Shown: positions 41,833 to 49,797 of the stretch, one piece after another
Layout: each line of letters opens with the position of its first letter
Numbering within the stretch: the first letter of the stretch is position 1
Assembly: GCA_031374115.1 (NCBI GenBank)
Contig: JANMNO010000005.1
Coordinates: 1 to 64,000, forward strand
Reading direction: 5' to 3'
Length of the DNA: 64,000 nt
Source: JAKFWF01 sp031374115
GTDB taxonomy: Bacteria; Pseudomonadota; Alphaproteobacteria; Rhizobiales; Hyphomicrobiaceae
Notes under the pieces: model-generated
What the model saw: the letters and a program-made list of their open reading frames with translations, nothing else
What the model was told of the DNA's origin: nothing
The model's database searches: none
Made by a program: the position numbers and the translations under genes

Positions 41833-42726
41833 ATGAGCCGTATCGTTTGCGTCGGCAGCATGAATATGGACATCGCTGCTTACAGCGCCGTCCTGCCGCG
41901 ACCGGGCGAAACAGTATTCGGAACAAGCTTTGTATCGTCACCCGGCGGCAAAGGGTTGAACCAGGCCGTCGCGGCCCGGCGGCTCGGCGCCCAGGTGGCT
42001 TTCGTTGGATGCCTCGGCACCGATCAACCAGGCAACGAGTTATCTGCTTTTCTGCAATCGGAAGGCATCGATATCAGCGGCATAGCCCGATCGGACACCG
42101 TACAAACGGGCGCCGCGATCATTCTCGTCGATAGCAATTCCGAGAACGCGATCGTCGTCATCTCTGGGGCAAACATGAGCTGGCCGGAACGTGCACTCGA
42201 TCAGTTGAAGCTGGCGGCGGGCGATATCGTCGTCTCCCAGTTTGAAATTTCCGATGTGATCATCATCGAGGCGTTCATGCGTGCTCGGGCCCTCGGCGCG
42301 CGCACAATTCTCAATGCAGCCCCAGCGCGCAAAATGCCAGCCCAGTTGTTACCGCTGATCGATATTTTAGTCGTCAACGAGACCGAGCTCGCCGCGTGTG
42401 CCGGCAGTCCCCCAGACACCGTCGATGTCGACGCTGTCACGGCCATCACCCTTGCGCTTTCGAATGACGACCGAAGCGTCGTCGCAACGCTGGGCGCCGA
42501 AGGAGCTGTGATCGCGTCGGAAGGGGCCGCGACCTACCTGCCGGGTCTGGTCGTGAAACCGGTCGACACAGCCGGTGCTGGCGACTGCTTCGTTGGCGCA
42601 TTAGCGGCAGCACTTCTGCGCGGCGAAACTCTGATGGCGGCAGCAACATTCGCGAACTATGCGGCAAGCATCAGTGTCACCCGGCAAGGTACGGCGCTCG
42701 CCATGCCGCGGACGTCGGAGCTTTGA
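41833..42726 (+). CDS. PfkB-family carbohydrate kinase, ribokinase-like
   Basis: A 297-residue kinase. The start at MSRIVCVGSMNMDIAAYSAVLPRPGET gives the ribokinase N-terminus. SPGGKGLNQAVAARRLGAQVAFVGCLG is the substrate-binding signature. The ATP/anion-hole motif is KPVDTAGAGDCFVGALAAALL, with catalytic Asp in GAGD. Ribokinase, or a nucleoside kinase of the same family, is likely. It is the last gene of the Dpp-type operon, which hints that the importer may carry a pentose- or nucleoside-containing compound. Its stop directly abuts the stop of soxA on the other strand. Confidence 0.88.
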   Translation: MSRIVCVGSMNMDIAAYSAVLPRPGETVFGTSFVSSPGGKGLNQAVAARRLGAQVAFVGCLGTDQPGNELSAFLQSEGIDISGIARSDTVQTGAAIILVDSNSENAIVVISGANMSWPERALDQLKLAAGDIVVSQFEISDVIIIEAFMRARALGARTILNAAPARKMPAQLLPLIDILVVNETELAACAGSPPDTVDVDAVTAITLALSNDDRSVVATLGAEGAVIASEGAATYLPGLVVKPVDTAGAGDCFVGALAAALLRGETLMAAATFANYAASISVTRQGTALAMPRTSEL

Positions 42727-43491
42727 CTATTTGCGCACGCCCGGGGTCTCGACCGCCACGTCGCCATTGCGGCTCGCTAGATAGAGTTCGAGATTCACGT
42801 ACTCCGGGCTACCGTAATCGAGCTGGTCGGCACGCACGCCGAGCGAGCACGCGCGCAGCCGGCGATGCAGTGAGCCCATCTTCTGCCAATCGAGCCGATA
42901 AACCGGATAACCTGTCGACAACCCGGATGAGATTTTGTCACCACGCAGACGCTTGCCGACATTGTCGTCGTGACACTGATTGCAGGCAACGTTGAGCTGC
43001 CCCTGCCGTTCGAAGAAAAATCGCTTTCCCGCTTCATAGTGCGCGGCCGCTTGCCCCTCGATTGTCGGGGTGAACGATAGTCCCCGCGATTGAAAAGCAA
43101 CGTAGGCAGTCAGGCCAAGAAGATCGTCACTTTCATATTTAAGGGCCGGGACGTCCATGTGTACGGTCCGGCAGTTATTGAGACGCGCCTCGATGTTAAA
43201 CAGCCAACCGGTGCGAGCATCGATCGATGGATAGCGCGCGGCAACCCCGCGCATTGAGACTGCAGCTTCGCCGTGGCACTCGATGCACGACTTGGCCGAA
43301 CTGCCTCCAGGCTGCGACCAGAGTTTTTCGCCACCCGCCACCCAAAGCATGCCCGGATTGGCACCGTCGTCGGCTTGCTGGGCTTGCAACTCTGGTGGTA
43401 GGAACTCGCGCGCCGAGATAGGTTGCTCAGCCGACACCGGCCCGCCCAAGGAAGCAAGCATCGATAGACCGAATAAACCGGCGCGAAGCAT
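42727..43491 (-). CDS. soxA: SoxA, diheme cytochrome c subunit of the SoxXA complex
   Basis: A 254-residue periplasmic protein with a signal peptide (LFGLSMLASLGGPVSA). Two heme motifs are present: C69-IEC-H73 and C170-NQC-H174, a diheme variant of the family. The active-site region LHRRLRACSLGVRADQLDYGS supplies C215, which in known SoxA proteins becomes a persulfide-type heme ligand. It continues with the conserved YVNLELYLASRNG end. SoxXA oxidatively joins a sulfur substrate to the cysteine of SoxY. ATG overlaps the soxZ stop as ATGA. Confidence 0.92.
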   Translation of the reverse strand: MLRAGLFGLSMLASLGGPVSAEQPISAREFLPPELQAQQADDGANPGMLWVAGGEKLWSQPGGSSAKSCIECHGEAAVSMRGVAARYPSIDARTGWLFNIEARLNNCRTVHMDVPALKYESDDLLGLTAYVAFQSRGLSFTPTIEGQAAAHYEAGKRFFFERQGQLNVACNQCHDDNVGKRLRGDKISSGLSTGYPVYRLDWQKMGSLHRRLRACSLGVRADQLDYGSPEYVNLELYLASRNGDVAVETPGVRK

Positions 43492-43811
43492 CAGGTCACC
43501 GTCAATTTGGCTTTCTCGACTGTCGACTCATTCTTCTCGTCGGTCCACGTGAAGACAAGCTCGCCGGTTTCGGTCGCGATGGTAGAGAACGCGGCAAAAG
43601 GGTTTGCCGCAGTACCCGGAAACATATCCATTCGGAAAATTTCTTCGCCACCATAGGTCACCGTCAGCAATTTGATGATATCGCGCGGAATCGCTTTTCC
43701 CATGTCGTCACGGCGATAGCCGGTCTCCATCGGGTGGGTGACGAGTGTCTTGATTTCAATGATCTCGCCCTTGCGGGCGGTCTTCGGCATGACAATACGA
43801 GCGGTTCGCAT
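43491..43811 (-). CDS. soxZ: SoxZ, sulfur-carrier complex subunit
   Basis: A 106-residue protein. ATG at 43811 is preceded by GGAGA with good spacing; earlier starts in frame overlap soxY. The immunoglobulin-like fold is visible: ARIVMPKTARKGEIIEIKTLVTHPMETGYRRDD, IPRDIIKLLTVTYGGEEIFRMDMFPGTAANP and GELVFTWTDEKN. SoxZ pairs with SoxY in the periplasm, exported as a complex by the SoxY Tat signal. Length is normal. Confidence 0.94.
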   Translation of the reverse strand: MRTARIVMPKTARKGEIIEIKTLVTHPMETGYRRDDMGKAIPRDIIKLLTVTYGGEEIFRMDMFPGTAANPFAAFSTIATETGELVFTWTDEKNESTVEKAKLTVT

Positions 43812-43827
43812 GAACTTGTCTCCGAAC

Positions 43828-44295
43828 TCAGCCTGCATCGAGGCAGGCAGACATTGTCACGATCACTTCGGCACTGTCCATCCAGGCACTGCCGTCATTC
43901 ATTATCGCGATCGCCTGAAGGCGTTGAGTGGTCGCCAGGCGCACCGAAGTTTGCAGGCGCGCACGCCCCGCTCTCGGCCCCAAATGGAAGCGCACCATGT
44001 CCGGTTGCGGGTTCTCAGGAGCAAACATGTAGATCGTCTTGACATGGTCGCCAGCCGTCATCGGGCTCTCGACGTTGATCGTCACGGGCACCGAGTTACC
44101 ATTTTCAGCGAGCGGCGAGACTTCGAGCTTGATGCGCCCGGGCTTGGCGACCCGGCCAGCCAAAGCTTTCTCGATCGCAGATGTCATCATTTCCGGTGTT
44201 GCGTGCACCGGCGCGGGAACCAGCCCTGCGGCTGCGATGGCTCCGGCACCTATCAAAAGTTCGCGGCGATCCATATCGAAGATCCGGTCAATCAC
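43828..44295 (-). CDS. soxY: SoxY-like sulfur-carrier subunit with atypical C-terminal arm
   Basis: A 155-residue protein from GTG 44295, which has AGGAAG six bases upstream; ATG 44274 is the alternative. A twin-arginine signal is present (MDRRELLIGAGAIAAAGLVPAPVHA). The body matches SoxY: ALAGRVAKPGRIKLEVSPLAENGNSVPVTINVESPM over two blocks, then KTIYMFAPENPQPDMVRFHLGP. In characterised SoxY the last residues are the swinging arm GGCGG with the substrate-bearing Cys. Here the end is VTMSACLDAG, so a cysteine (C151) is kept four residues from the end but the glycine arm is not. It may be a divergent carrier. Confidence 0.88.
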   Translation of the reverse strand: MIDRIFDMDRRELLIGAGAIAAAGLVPAPVHATPEMMTSAIEKALAGRVAKPGRIKLEVSPLAENGNSVPVTINVESPMTAGDHVKTIYMFAPENPQPDMVRFHLGPRAGRARLQTSVRLATTQRLQAIAIMNDGSAWMDSAEVIVTMSACLDAG

Positions 44296-44309
44296 GATTC
44301 GCTTCCTTA

Positions 44310-44786
44310 TCAATCCTTCAACGTGGCAAGCCAGGCCACGACATCCTCAATCTCTTGCGCATTAAACACCGGCTTGGATCGGTATCTACCGGCAACTCGC
44401 GTCAAACCATCCACGCGATGATAGGGCGGCATGATCGTCGCGGGATTGAGCTTGCCTTGATCAACCAATCGAAATCGCAGCTGACCGGCGGTCAGTCTGG
44501 TTCCTGCGCCCGAAAGTGACGGACCCAAATCGCCTTGCGACGGCTCGCTTGCAATCGGCACTTGATGGCAAATCAGGCAGTTGCCGGTCTCCCGGTCCAA
44601 CACTAGACGACGACCCCGCCCTGGATCGCCGATTAAACCGTCGAGCGCTTGCGGAATGGCATCACCGGCCACCCGATATTCTGCAATCCCAGCTTCCGCC
44701 GCACGCGCCACCAAGGGCAAGAATTGGGGAAAGGCTGCGAACCCGGCCGCCAACCCCATTCTGCACGCTCGCACAAGCGTTTTCAC
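44310..44786 (-). CDS. soxX: SoxX, monoheme cytochrome c subunit of the SoxXA complex
   Basis: A 158-residue periplasmic cytochrome. The GTG start overlaps the upstream iorB-like stop as GTGA. A signal peptide (RMGLAAGFAAFPQFLPLVARA) precedes the mature part. The heme motif is C70-LIC-H74 in ETGNCLICHQVP, with the distal Met probably in NPATIMPPYHRV. The C-terminal helix EIEDVVAWLATLKD is typical. It partners SoxA. Confidence 0.92.
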   Translation of the reverse strand: MKTLVRACRMGLAAGFAAFPQFLPLVARAAEAGIAEYRVAGDAIPQALDGLIGDPGRGRRLVLDRETGNCLICHQVPIASEPSQGDLGPSLSGAGTRLTAGQLRFRLVDQGKLNPATIMPPYHRVDGLTRVAGRYRSKPVFNAQEIEDVVAWLATLKD

Positions 44787-47008
44787 GCCCGCAGTTTTAC
44801 GTTCTTCAATGGCAACGAACGCACCGGATTGCCAGTCGCAGCGTAGATCGCGTTCAACACCGCCGGCGCTGCGACGGCGATCGTGGGCTCGCCGACGCCA
44901 CCCCAGAATCCACCAGATGGTACCGTGACCGTCTCGACAAGCTTTGGAAAGTCGACCATCCGCATGATCTCGTAGGTGTCGAGATTTTCCTGTTCGACCG
45001 CACCGTTCTTAATCGTGATCTCCTCGAAGAACGAGGCCGATAGCCCGTAGGCCACCGAACCGATTACCTGCGCCTCGACCTGATCCGGGTTGACCACGTG
45101 GCCAGGATCGGTACCCATCACGAGCCGGTGAACGGTCACCTTGCCGTTGTCGGCGAGGGAGACTTCGGCCGCAGCGGCGATATAGCTACCGTAGCCCATA
45201 TGCTGCGCTATTCCACGAAACTGACCGGCTGGTGGTTTTGATGACTCCCACCCGATCTTGTTCGCAACCGCGTTCAGCACGGCCAAGTGCTTCGCGGTCC
45301 GCGGATCCTTGGTCATCAAGGCGCGACGGAATTCGAGCGGGTCGCGTCCTGCAGCTTTTGCCACCTCATCCATGAAACACTCGAGATAGACCGCATTTTG
45401 GTTGTTATTGACGCCACGCCAGAAACCCGGCGTCACGTGCGTGTTGCGCATTGCATAGTCGACCTGGATATTAGGGATCGAGTAGCCGATGGAGCCTTCC
45501 TTCGAATATTTGCCGTCGAGGGGGTTAAGCCCCTGGAAAGCGATGAAGTCGACGCCGTTTTCCATGCGCGCTGGCGCTACCGAGGCCAGGATTGACTGAC
45601 CGGATATTCGCATCTGCAAGCCGACCAGGTTGCCCTTCTCGTCCAGACCCGCCTGCATTTTGCACTGACTGATCGGGCGATACCGGCCCTGCTTCATATC
45701 CTCTTCCCGGCTCCACAGCAGTTTGACCGGAACGCCAGGGATCTGCTTGGCGAGTAACACCGCCTTTGTCGTCGGATCTTGGAAACCGCGACGGCCAAAG
45801 CCACCGCCGAGGTGAACCTTATAGACCTCGCACTTTCCCGGTGGCAGTCCACTCGCTTCGGCGCAGGCCGCGAGCGCGGCGTGGCCGTTCTGTGTCGGCA
45901 CCCAAACTTCGCACTTTTCAGGGGTCCACTTCGCCGTGCAATTCATCGGCTCCATGGTGACGTGATGCCAGTACGGCGCGGTGTAGACCGCATCGATCTT
46001 CTTTGCCGCGCCAGCCATCGCCTGACCGACGTCGCCGACTTTGTTATAGACGGAGACATCGTCCTTGGCTTGAAGCCCCGCCTTTAGCGCTTCATTGATC
46101 GTCGCGCTCGACACCTTCGAGTTGGGATCGTCCTCGTATGAGATCTCGACGGCTGCGAGCGCCTTGTTGGCGTGCCACCAAGTGTCGGCAACGACCGCCA
46201 CGGCGGCTGGCCCGACCTGCAACACATGCGTGACGCCTGGCATCGCCTTAGCCTTCGCGCCATCGAAGCTCTTGATCTTACCACCGTGGATCGGCGTGTC
46301 TTTGATCGAGGCAACCAGCATACCCGGCAGCTTGATATCGACACCGTAGACTTGTTTTCCGTTCAACTTATCAATGGTGTCGAGCCGCTTGAGGGCTTTG
46401 CCAGCGATCTTCCAGTCTTTCGGATCCTTCAGATTTACATTCCTGGGAGGTTCGAGTTTGGCCGCGGCCGAAGCAACTTTACCGTATGTTGTTTTACGCT
46501 TTGACGGCGCGTGGGTGATCACGCTCGCCTCCGCTTTACACTCACCGATCGGCACCTTCCACTGGTTCGCAGCGGCCTGCAACAGCATCTCACGGGCGGT
46601 AGCGCCACCCTTTCGTACGTATTCGTGAGACCCGCGAATTCCCCGGCTGCCACCGGTCGACATGTCGCCCCAGACGCGATTGCGCGCGAGGTTCTGGCCG
46701 GGCGTCGGGTATTCCCATTTTACCTTATTCCAGTCGCACTCGAGCTCTTCGGCGACGAGTTGGGCCAAACCAGTGAGCGTGCCCTGTCCCATCTCGGAGC
46801 GAGCAATGCGAATGATGACGTCGTCATTCGGCTTGATAAACACCCAAGCTCCGACTTCGTCACCGTTCGTGTTGATCAATTTCTGCGCTAGCGCATCGCA
46901 GACGCCCGGAACGTTAAAGCCGATGGCAAGACCACCACCCGTAGCAGCGCTGCCGATGAAGAACTGCCGCCGGGAAAGTTTCGATTTCTTTTGCATGGTC
47001 GGCATCAT
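44783..47008 (-). CDS. Molybdenum-cofactor subunit of an isoquinoline 1-oxidoreductase-type hydroxylase (IorB-like)
   Basis: A 741-residue protein. GAGGA lies seven bases before the ATG. A Tat signal (SRRQFFIGSAATGGGLAIGF) shows periplasmic export of a folded cofactor protein. Mo-hydroxylase features include NDDVIIRIARSEMGQGTLTGLAQLVAEEL, VHLGGGFGRRGFQD, WRGVNNNQNAVYLECFMDEVA and the C-terminal GVGEPTIAVAAPAVLNAIYA with catalytic-type E707. This is the single large subunit form of the xanthine dehydrogenase superfamily used by isoquinoline oxidoreductase and periplasmic aldehyde dehydrogenases, with no FAD subunit. Electrons would go to a c-type cytochrome. It is coupled to soxX by a GTGA overlap. 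The substrate is unknown. Confidence 0.9.
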   Translation of the reverse strand: MMPTMQKKSKLSRRQFFIGSAATGGGLAIGFNVPGVCDALAQKLINTNGDEVGAWVFIKPNDDVIIRIARSEMGQGTLTGLAQLVAEELECDWNKVKWEYPTPGQNLARNRVWGDMSTGGSRGIRGSHEYVRKGGATAREMLLQAAANQWKVPIGECKAEASVITHAPSKRKTTYGKVASAAAKLEPPRNVNLKDPKDWKIAGKALKRLDTIDKLNGKQVYGVDIKLPGMLVASIKDTPIHGGKIKSFDGAKAKAMPGVTHVLQVGPAAVAVVADTWWHANKALAAVEISYEDDPNSKVSSATINEALKAGLQAKDDVSVYNKVGDVGQAMAGAAKKIDAVYTAPYWHHVTMEPMNCTAKWTPEKCEVWVPTQNGHAALAACAEASGLPPGKCEVYKVHLGGGFGRRGFQDPTTKAVLLAKQIPGVPVKLLWSREEDMKQGRYRPISQCKMQAGLDEKGNLVGLQMRISGQSILASVAPARMENGVDFIAFQGLNPLDGKYSKEGSIGYSIPNIQVDYAMRNTHVTPGFWRGVNNNQNAVYLECFMDEVAKAAGRDPLEFRRALMTKDPRTAKHLAVLNAVANKIGWESSKPPAGQFRGIAQHMGYGSYIAAAAEVSLADNGKVTVHRLVMGTDPGHVVNPDQVEAQVIGSVAYGLSASFFEEITIKNGAVEQENLDTYEIMRMVDFPKLVETVTVPSGGFWGGVGEPTIAVAAPAVLNAIYAATGNPVRSLPLKNVKLRA

Positions 47009-47018
47009 GATTGCGTCC

Positions 47019-47501
47019 TCAAATCTTGACCTGCGACTTCGTTCCGCCAGCCATTTCGGCAGCGGCCATCTTGATGCCGGCGCGAATGCGCTGGTAGGTG
47101 CCGCAGCGGCAGATGTTGGTCATCGCCTCGTCGATTTGTGCATCGGTCGGGCTCGGGTTTTTTTTGAGAAGTGCTGCTGCCGCCATGATCTGGCCCGACT
47201 GGCAATATCCGCACTGGGCGACTTCAAGCGCTAGCCACGCCTTTTGAACCGGATGGGTTCCGTTCGGAGACAGGGCTTCGATGGTTGTGATTTTGTCGGC
47301 GGGCTTGAGCGAGCTCACAGCTACCGCGCAGGAACGCTGCACCTCGCCATTGATATGAACCGAACACGCGCCGCATTGCGCGACGCCACATCCATACTTC
47401 GTCCCGGTCAAGCCGACTTGCTCGCGCAGAACCCATAGCAGCGGGGTGTCGTCCTCGACTGTCACGTCGACGGATTTACCATTCACATTTAGCTTGGCCA
47501 T
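47019..47501 (-). CDS. [2Fe-2S] subunit of the isoquinoline 1-oxidoreductase-type hydroxylase (IorA-like)
   Basis: A 160-residue protein; GGAGG precedes the ATG. The plant-type ferredoxin cluster is C38, C43, C46 and C58 (YGCGVAQCGACSVHINGEVQRSC). The second, hydroxylase-type cluster is C97, C100, C131 and C133 (CGYCQSGQIM; ICRCGTYQRIRAG). It carries electrons between the Mo site and an external acceptor. It has no signal peptide and is presumably co-exported with the Tat-tagged large subunit. The large subunit gene starts 10 bases downstream. Confidence 0.94.
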   Translation of the reverse strand: MAKLNVNGKSVDVTVEDDTPLLWVLREQVGLTGTKYGCGVAQCGACSVHINGEVQRSCAVAVSSLKPADKITTIEALSPNGTHPVQKAWLALEVAQCGYCQSGQIMAAAALLKKNPSPTDAQIDEAMTNICRCGTYQRIRAGIKMAAAEMAGGTKSQVKI

Positions 47502-47642
47502 CGGCGGCTGCCTCCAGGATTCGGTTCGATACACGTCGTCATCGTAAGCAAACGGCCGCCAGCATGTGAGTACGGCCGCGCTGGCATTTGAGAGTAGTCT
47601 ATGCCCAAAATTTGACGGCGACCAGGAGATCGACACTTGGAT

Positions 47643-48857
47643 CTATCGAACAATTGCTGTCGTTAAGCGCGACCGAGTGACACCATTTTGATCCAACTCC
47701 TCGATCTCGGCGTCGGTGAAACCCGCACCGCGCAACACCTCGCTCGTATCCGCGCCTAAGGGCGGCGGTGGACGATCTTTGGCTGCTTCGAGCGTGGCAA
47801 AGTTAACAGATTGCCGCAGGGTTCGCTGCACCACGGTTTCGGCATTGAAAGTGGCATCGAACATGCCGACCGCCGCCAAATGAGGATCCGTGAGAAGATC
47901 GTTAGGACTATTTACACGGCCGCACGGTACGTCGATCGCTTCGAACACGGCGAGCCATTCGGGCGTCGTTCGCCCGATGAGCGCGGCTTCCAAAATCTCG
48001 TATAGCTCCGGTGCACGCAGATTGCGTTGACCGCCGTCTTTCAACCAATCGGCGTCGACCAAGTCGTGCCTCCCAATCACTGCTAGCGTTCGCTGCCAAT
48101 GCGCCAATGTGTAGGGCAGAGCCGCCATCCATCCGTCGGCAGTACGATAGGGTTTGCGTTGCGGTGCAAGAGCACGCGCATAGCCCATTGTCCCATCCAC
48201 CTCGAACGTCGCGCGATCGAGATGCTCATTCATGTTGAACGCCACCATCGATTCAAACATCGGAACTTCGATTGCCGTCCCGCGGCCGCCATTTCGCTCG
48301 CGATGCAACAACGCCGCCAACACCGCATAAACCAAATGAAGCCCGACGATCTTGTCGGCGATGATCGATGGTGCGAGCGCTGGCGCTCCATCGCGCATCG
48401 CACATAGTCCGGCAAATCCCGACATCGCCTGAATGACATCGTCATAGGCAGGACGCCCGGCATAAGGACCATCGCTGCCGAACCCGACGGCTGCGCAATA
48501 AACGAGGCCCGGATTTAACGCGCAGACCGCCTCGACACTGAACCCCAGCCGATCGAATGCGTCCTGGCGCATGTTGTGGACGAGCGCGTCGGCAGTGCCG
48601 ATTAGGCGACGCAACACCGCCTTGCCATCGGGGTGCTTAAGGTCGAGGGTGATCGAACGCTTGTTGCGATTGTTGTTGGCATAAAGTGCCGTGATGCCGG
48701 GTTCACCTACAGGCTCGACAACCCGCATGCTATCGCCGTCCAGCGGTTCGACCTTGATGACGTCCGCTCCCAGGTCGCCCAATATCTGCGTTGCGTAGGG
48801 GCCCAGGATAACAGCGGTGACGTCGATAATGCGGTAGCCTTGGAGTAGCGGAACCAT
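47643..48857 (-). CDS. Family III CoA-transferase (CaiB/BaiF type)
   Basis: A 404-residue enzyme. It begins LLQGYRIIDVTAVILGPYATQILGDLGADVIKVEPLDGDSM, and the catalytic Asp is D168 in APSIIADKIVGLHLVYAVLAALLHRE. ANNNRNKRSITLDLKHPDG and AAVGFGSDGPYAGRPAYDD are further family blocks. It transfers CoA between organic acids; the acids cannot be told from sequence. It is distinct from Frc in this window, lacking the Frc glycine loop. It lies 141 bases upstream of the molybdenum hydroxylase genes on the same strand and 57 bases after the LigB-type dioxygenase gene. Confidence 0.88.
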   Translation of the reverse strand: MVPLLQGYRIIDVTAVILGPYATQILGDLGADVIKVEPLDGDSMRVVEPVGEPGITALYANNNRNKRSITLDLKHPDGKAVLRRLIGTADALVHNMRQDAFDRLGFSVEAVCALNPGLVYCAAVGFGSDGPYAGRPAYDDVIQAMSGFAGLCAMRDGAPALAPSIIADKIVGLHLVYAVLAALLHRERNGGRGTAIEVPMFESMVAFNMNEHLDRATFEVDGTMGYARALAPQRKPYRTADGWMAALPYTLAHWQRTLAVIGRHDLVDADWLKDGGQRNLRAPELYEILEAALIGRTTPEWLAVFEAIDVPCGRVNSPNDLLTDPHLAAVGMFDATFNAETVVQRTLRQSVNFATLEAAKDRPPPPLGADTSEVLRGAGFTDAEIEELDQNGVTRSRLTTAIVR

Positions 48858-48914
48858 GTCACCAGCCTGCGGTCTGAGTTGGGCTCGACCGTAGCGGGCT
48901 CCGGCAATTGCCCG

Positions 48915-49697
48915 CTATCCAATTCGGTACACATCCATTGCAAGGACCGCATGCTCGACACTGTCGTGCACACGCTCGATCCGTTCGCCTGGGCTTGACG
49001 TTCCGAGGCTTACGAATAGCGGCAAGATATGTTCGGCCTCCGGATGGTTCTCAACAGCAAACGGCGCCTGTTCACGATACGCGAGTGCAGCCCGGGGATG
49101 GTCCGACGTCAGCGACTTGTGCATCCAACCGGTAAAGTCGGCTACCCATCGCGGCACCGGGGCATCCACGGGTTGGCCGCGAAAGGCGCGCAGGTTATGC
49201 GTCATCGCACCTGATGCGAGGATCATCACGCCATCATCACGCAGCGGGGCCAAGGCTTGTCCCAATCGAAAATGATGTGCCGGACCAGCGTCAGGTTGGA
49301 TCGACAGTTGCGCAACTGGAATATCCCCGGCCGGATAGAGTAGGTGAAGCGGAACCCACACCCCGTGATCCCAGCCGTGATCAGCGTCCTCCGCAACTTT
49401 GAAGCCAGCCTTCTCCAGAACTGATTTGGCCTGCAAGGCCACCTCGGGTGCACCCGGCGCGTCATACCGAATGGTGCGCAATCGCGGATCAAAACCACCA
49501 AAATCGAACACCGTCGACGGCGCAACTCCCGTCGCGACCGCAGGCTCCGCAGTTTCCCAATGGGCGGACACGACAAGTATTGCCTTCGGCCTGGGCAAAT
49601 CTGCAGCGTAACTCGATAGAAAGCGGTGTGCGGCCGAGTCCCGGACCGCCAACTCCGGCGAGCCATGGGAAACGAAAAGTGCTGGCATTCGAGTCAT
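48915..49697 (-). CDS. LigB/YgiD-type extradiol dioxygenase (4,5-DOPA dioxygenase family)
   Basis: A 260-residue protein. Metal and active-site histidines are visible in MPALFVSHGSPELAV, VVSAHWETAEPAV, DHGWDHGVWVPLHLL, ASGAMTHNLRAFRG and EHILPLFVSLG. These match class III (LigB) extradiol enzymes of the YgiD/DOPA dioxygenase group, which cleave catechol-type rings using Fe or Zn. The physiological substrate is unknown in bacteria. It is divergent from the LysR regulator 100 bases away, a common pairing. Confidence 0.9.
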   Translation of the reverse strand: MTRMPALFVSHGSPELAVRDSAAHRFLSSYAADLPRPKAILVVSAHWETAEPAVATGVAPSTVFDFGGFDPRLRTIRYDAPGAPEVALQAKSVLEKAGFKVAEDADHGWDHGVWVPLHLLYPAGDIPVAQLSIQPDAGPAHHFRLGQALAPLRDDGVMILASGAMTHNLRAFRGQPVDAPVPRWVADFTGWMHKSLTSDHPRAALAYREQAPFAVENHPEAEHILPLFVSLGTSSPGERIERVHDSVEHAVLAMDVYRIG

Positions 49698-49797
49698 ACG
49701 ATGTTCCCGCGCTATTCCTGTTTGCAGGTACTTGACATCGGAACGGTCAAAAACAATAGCTTATGCGGGCCACTCACCGTCAACACGGCATTGACAG

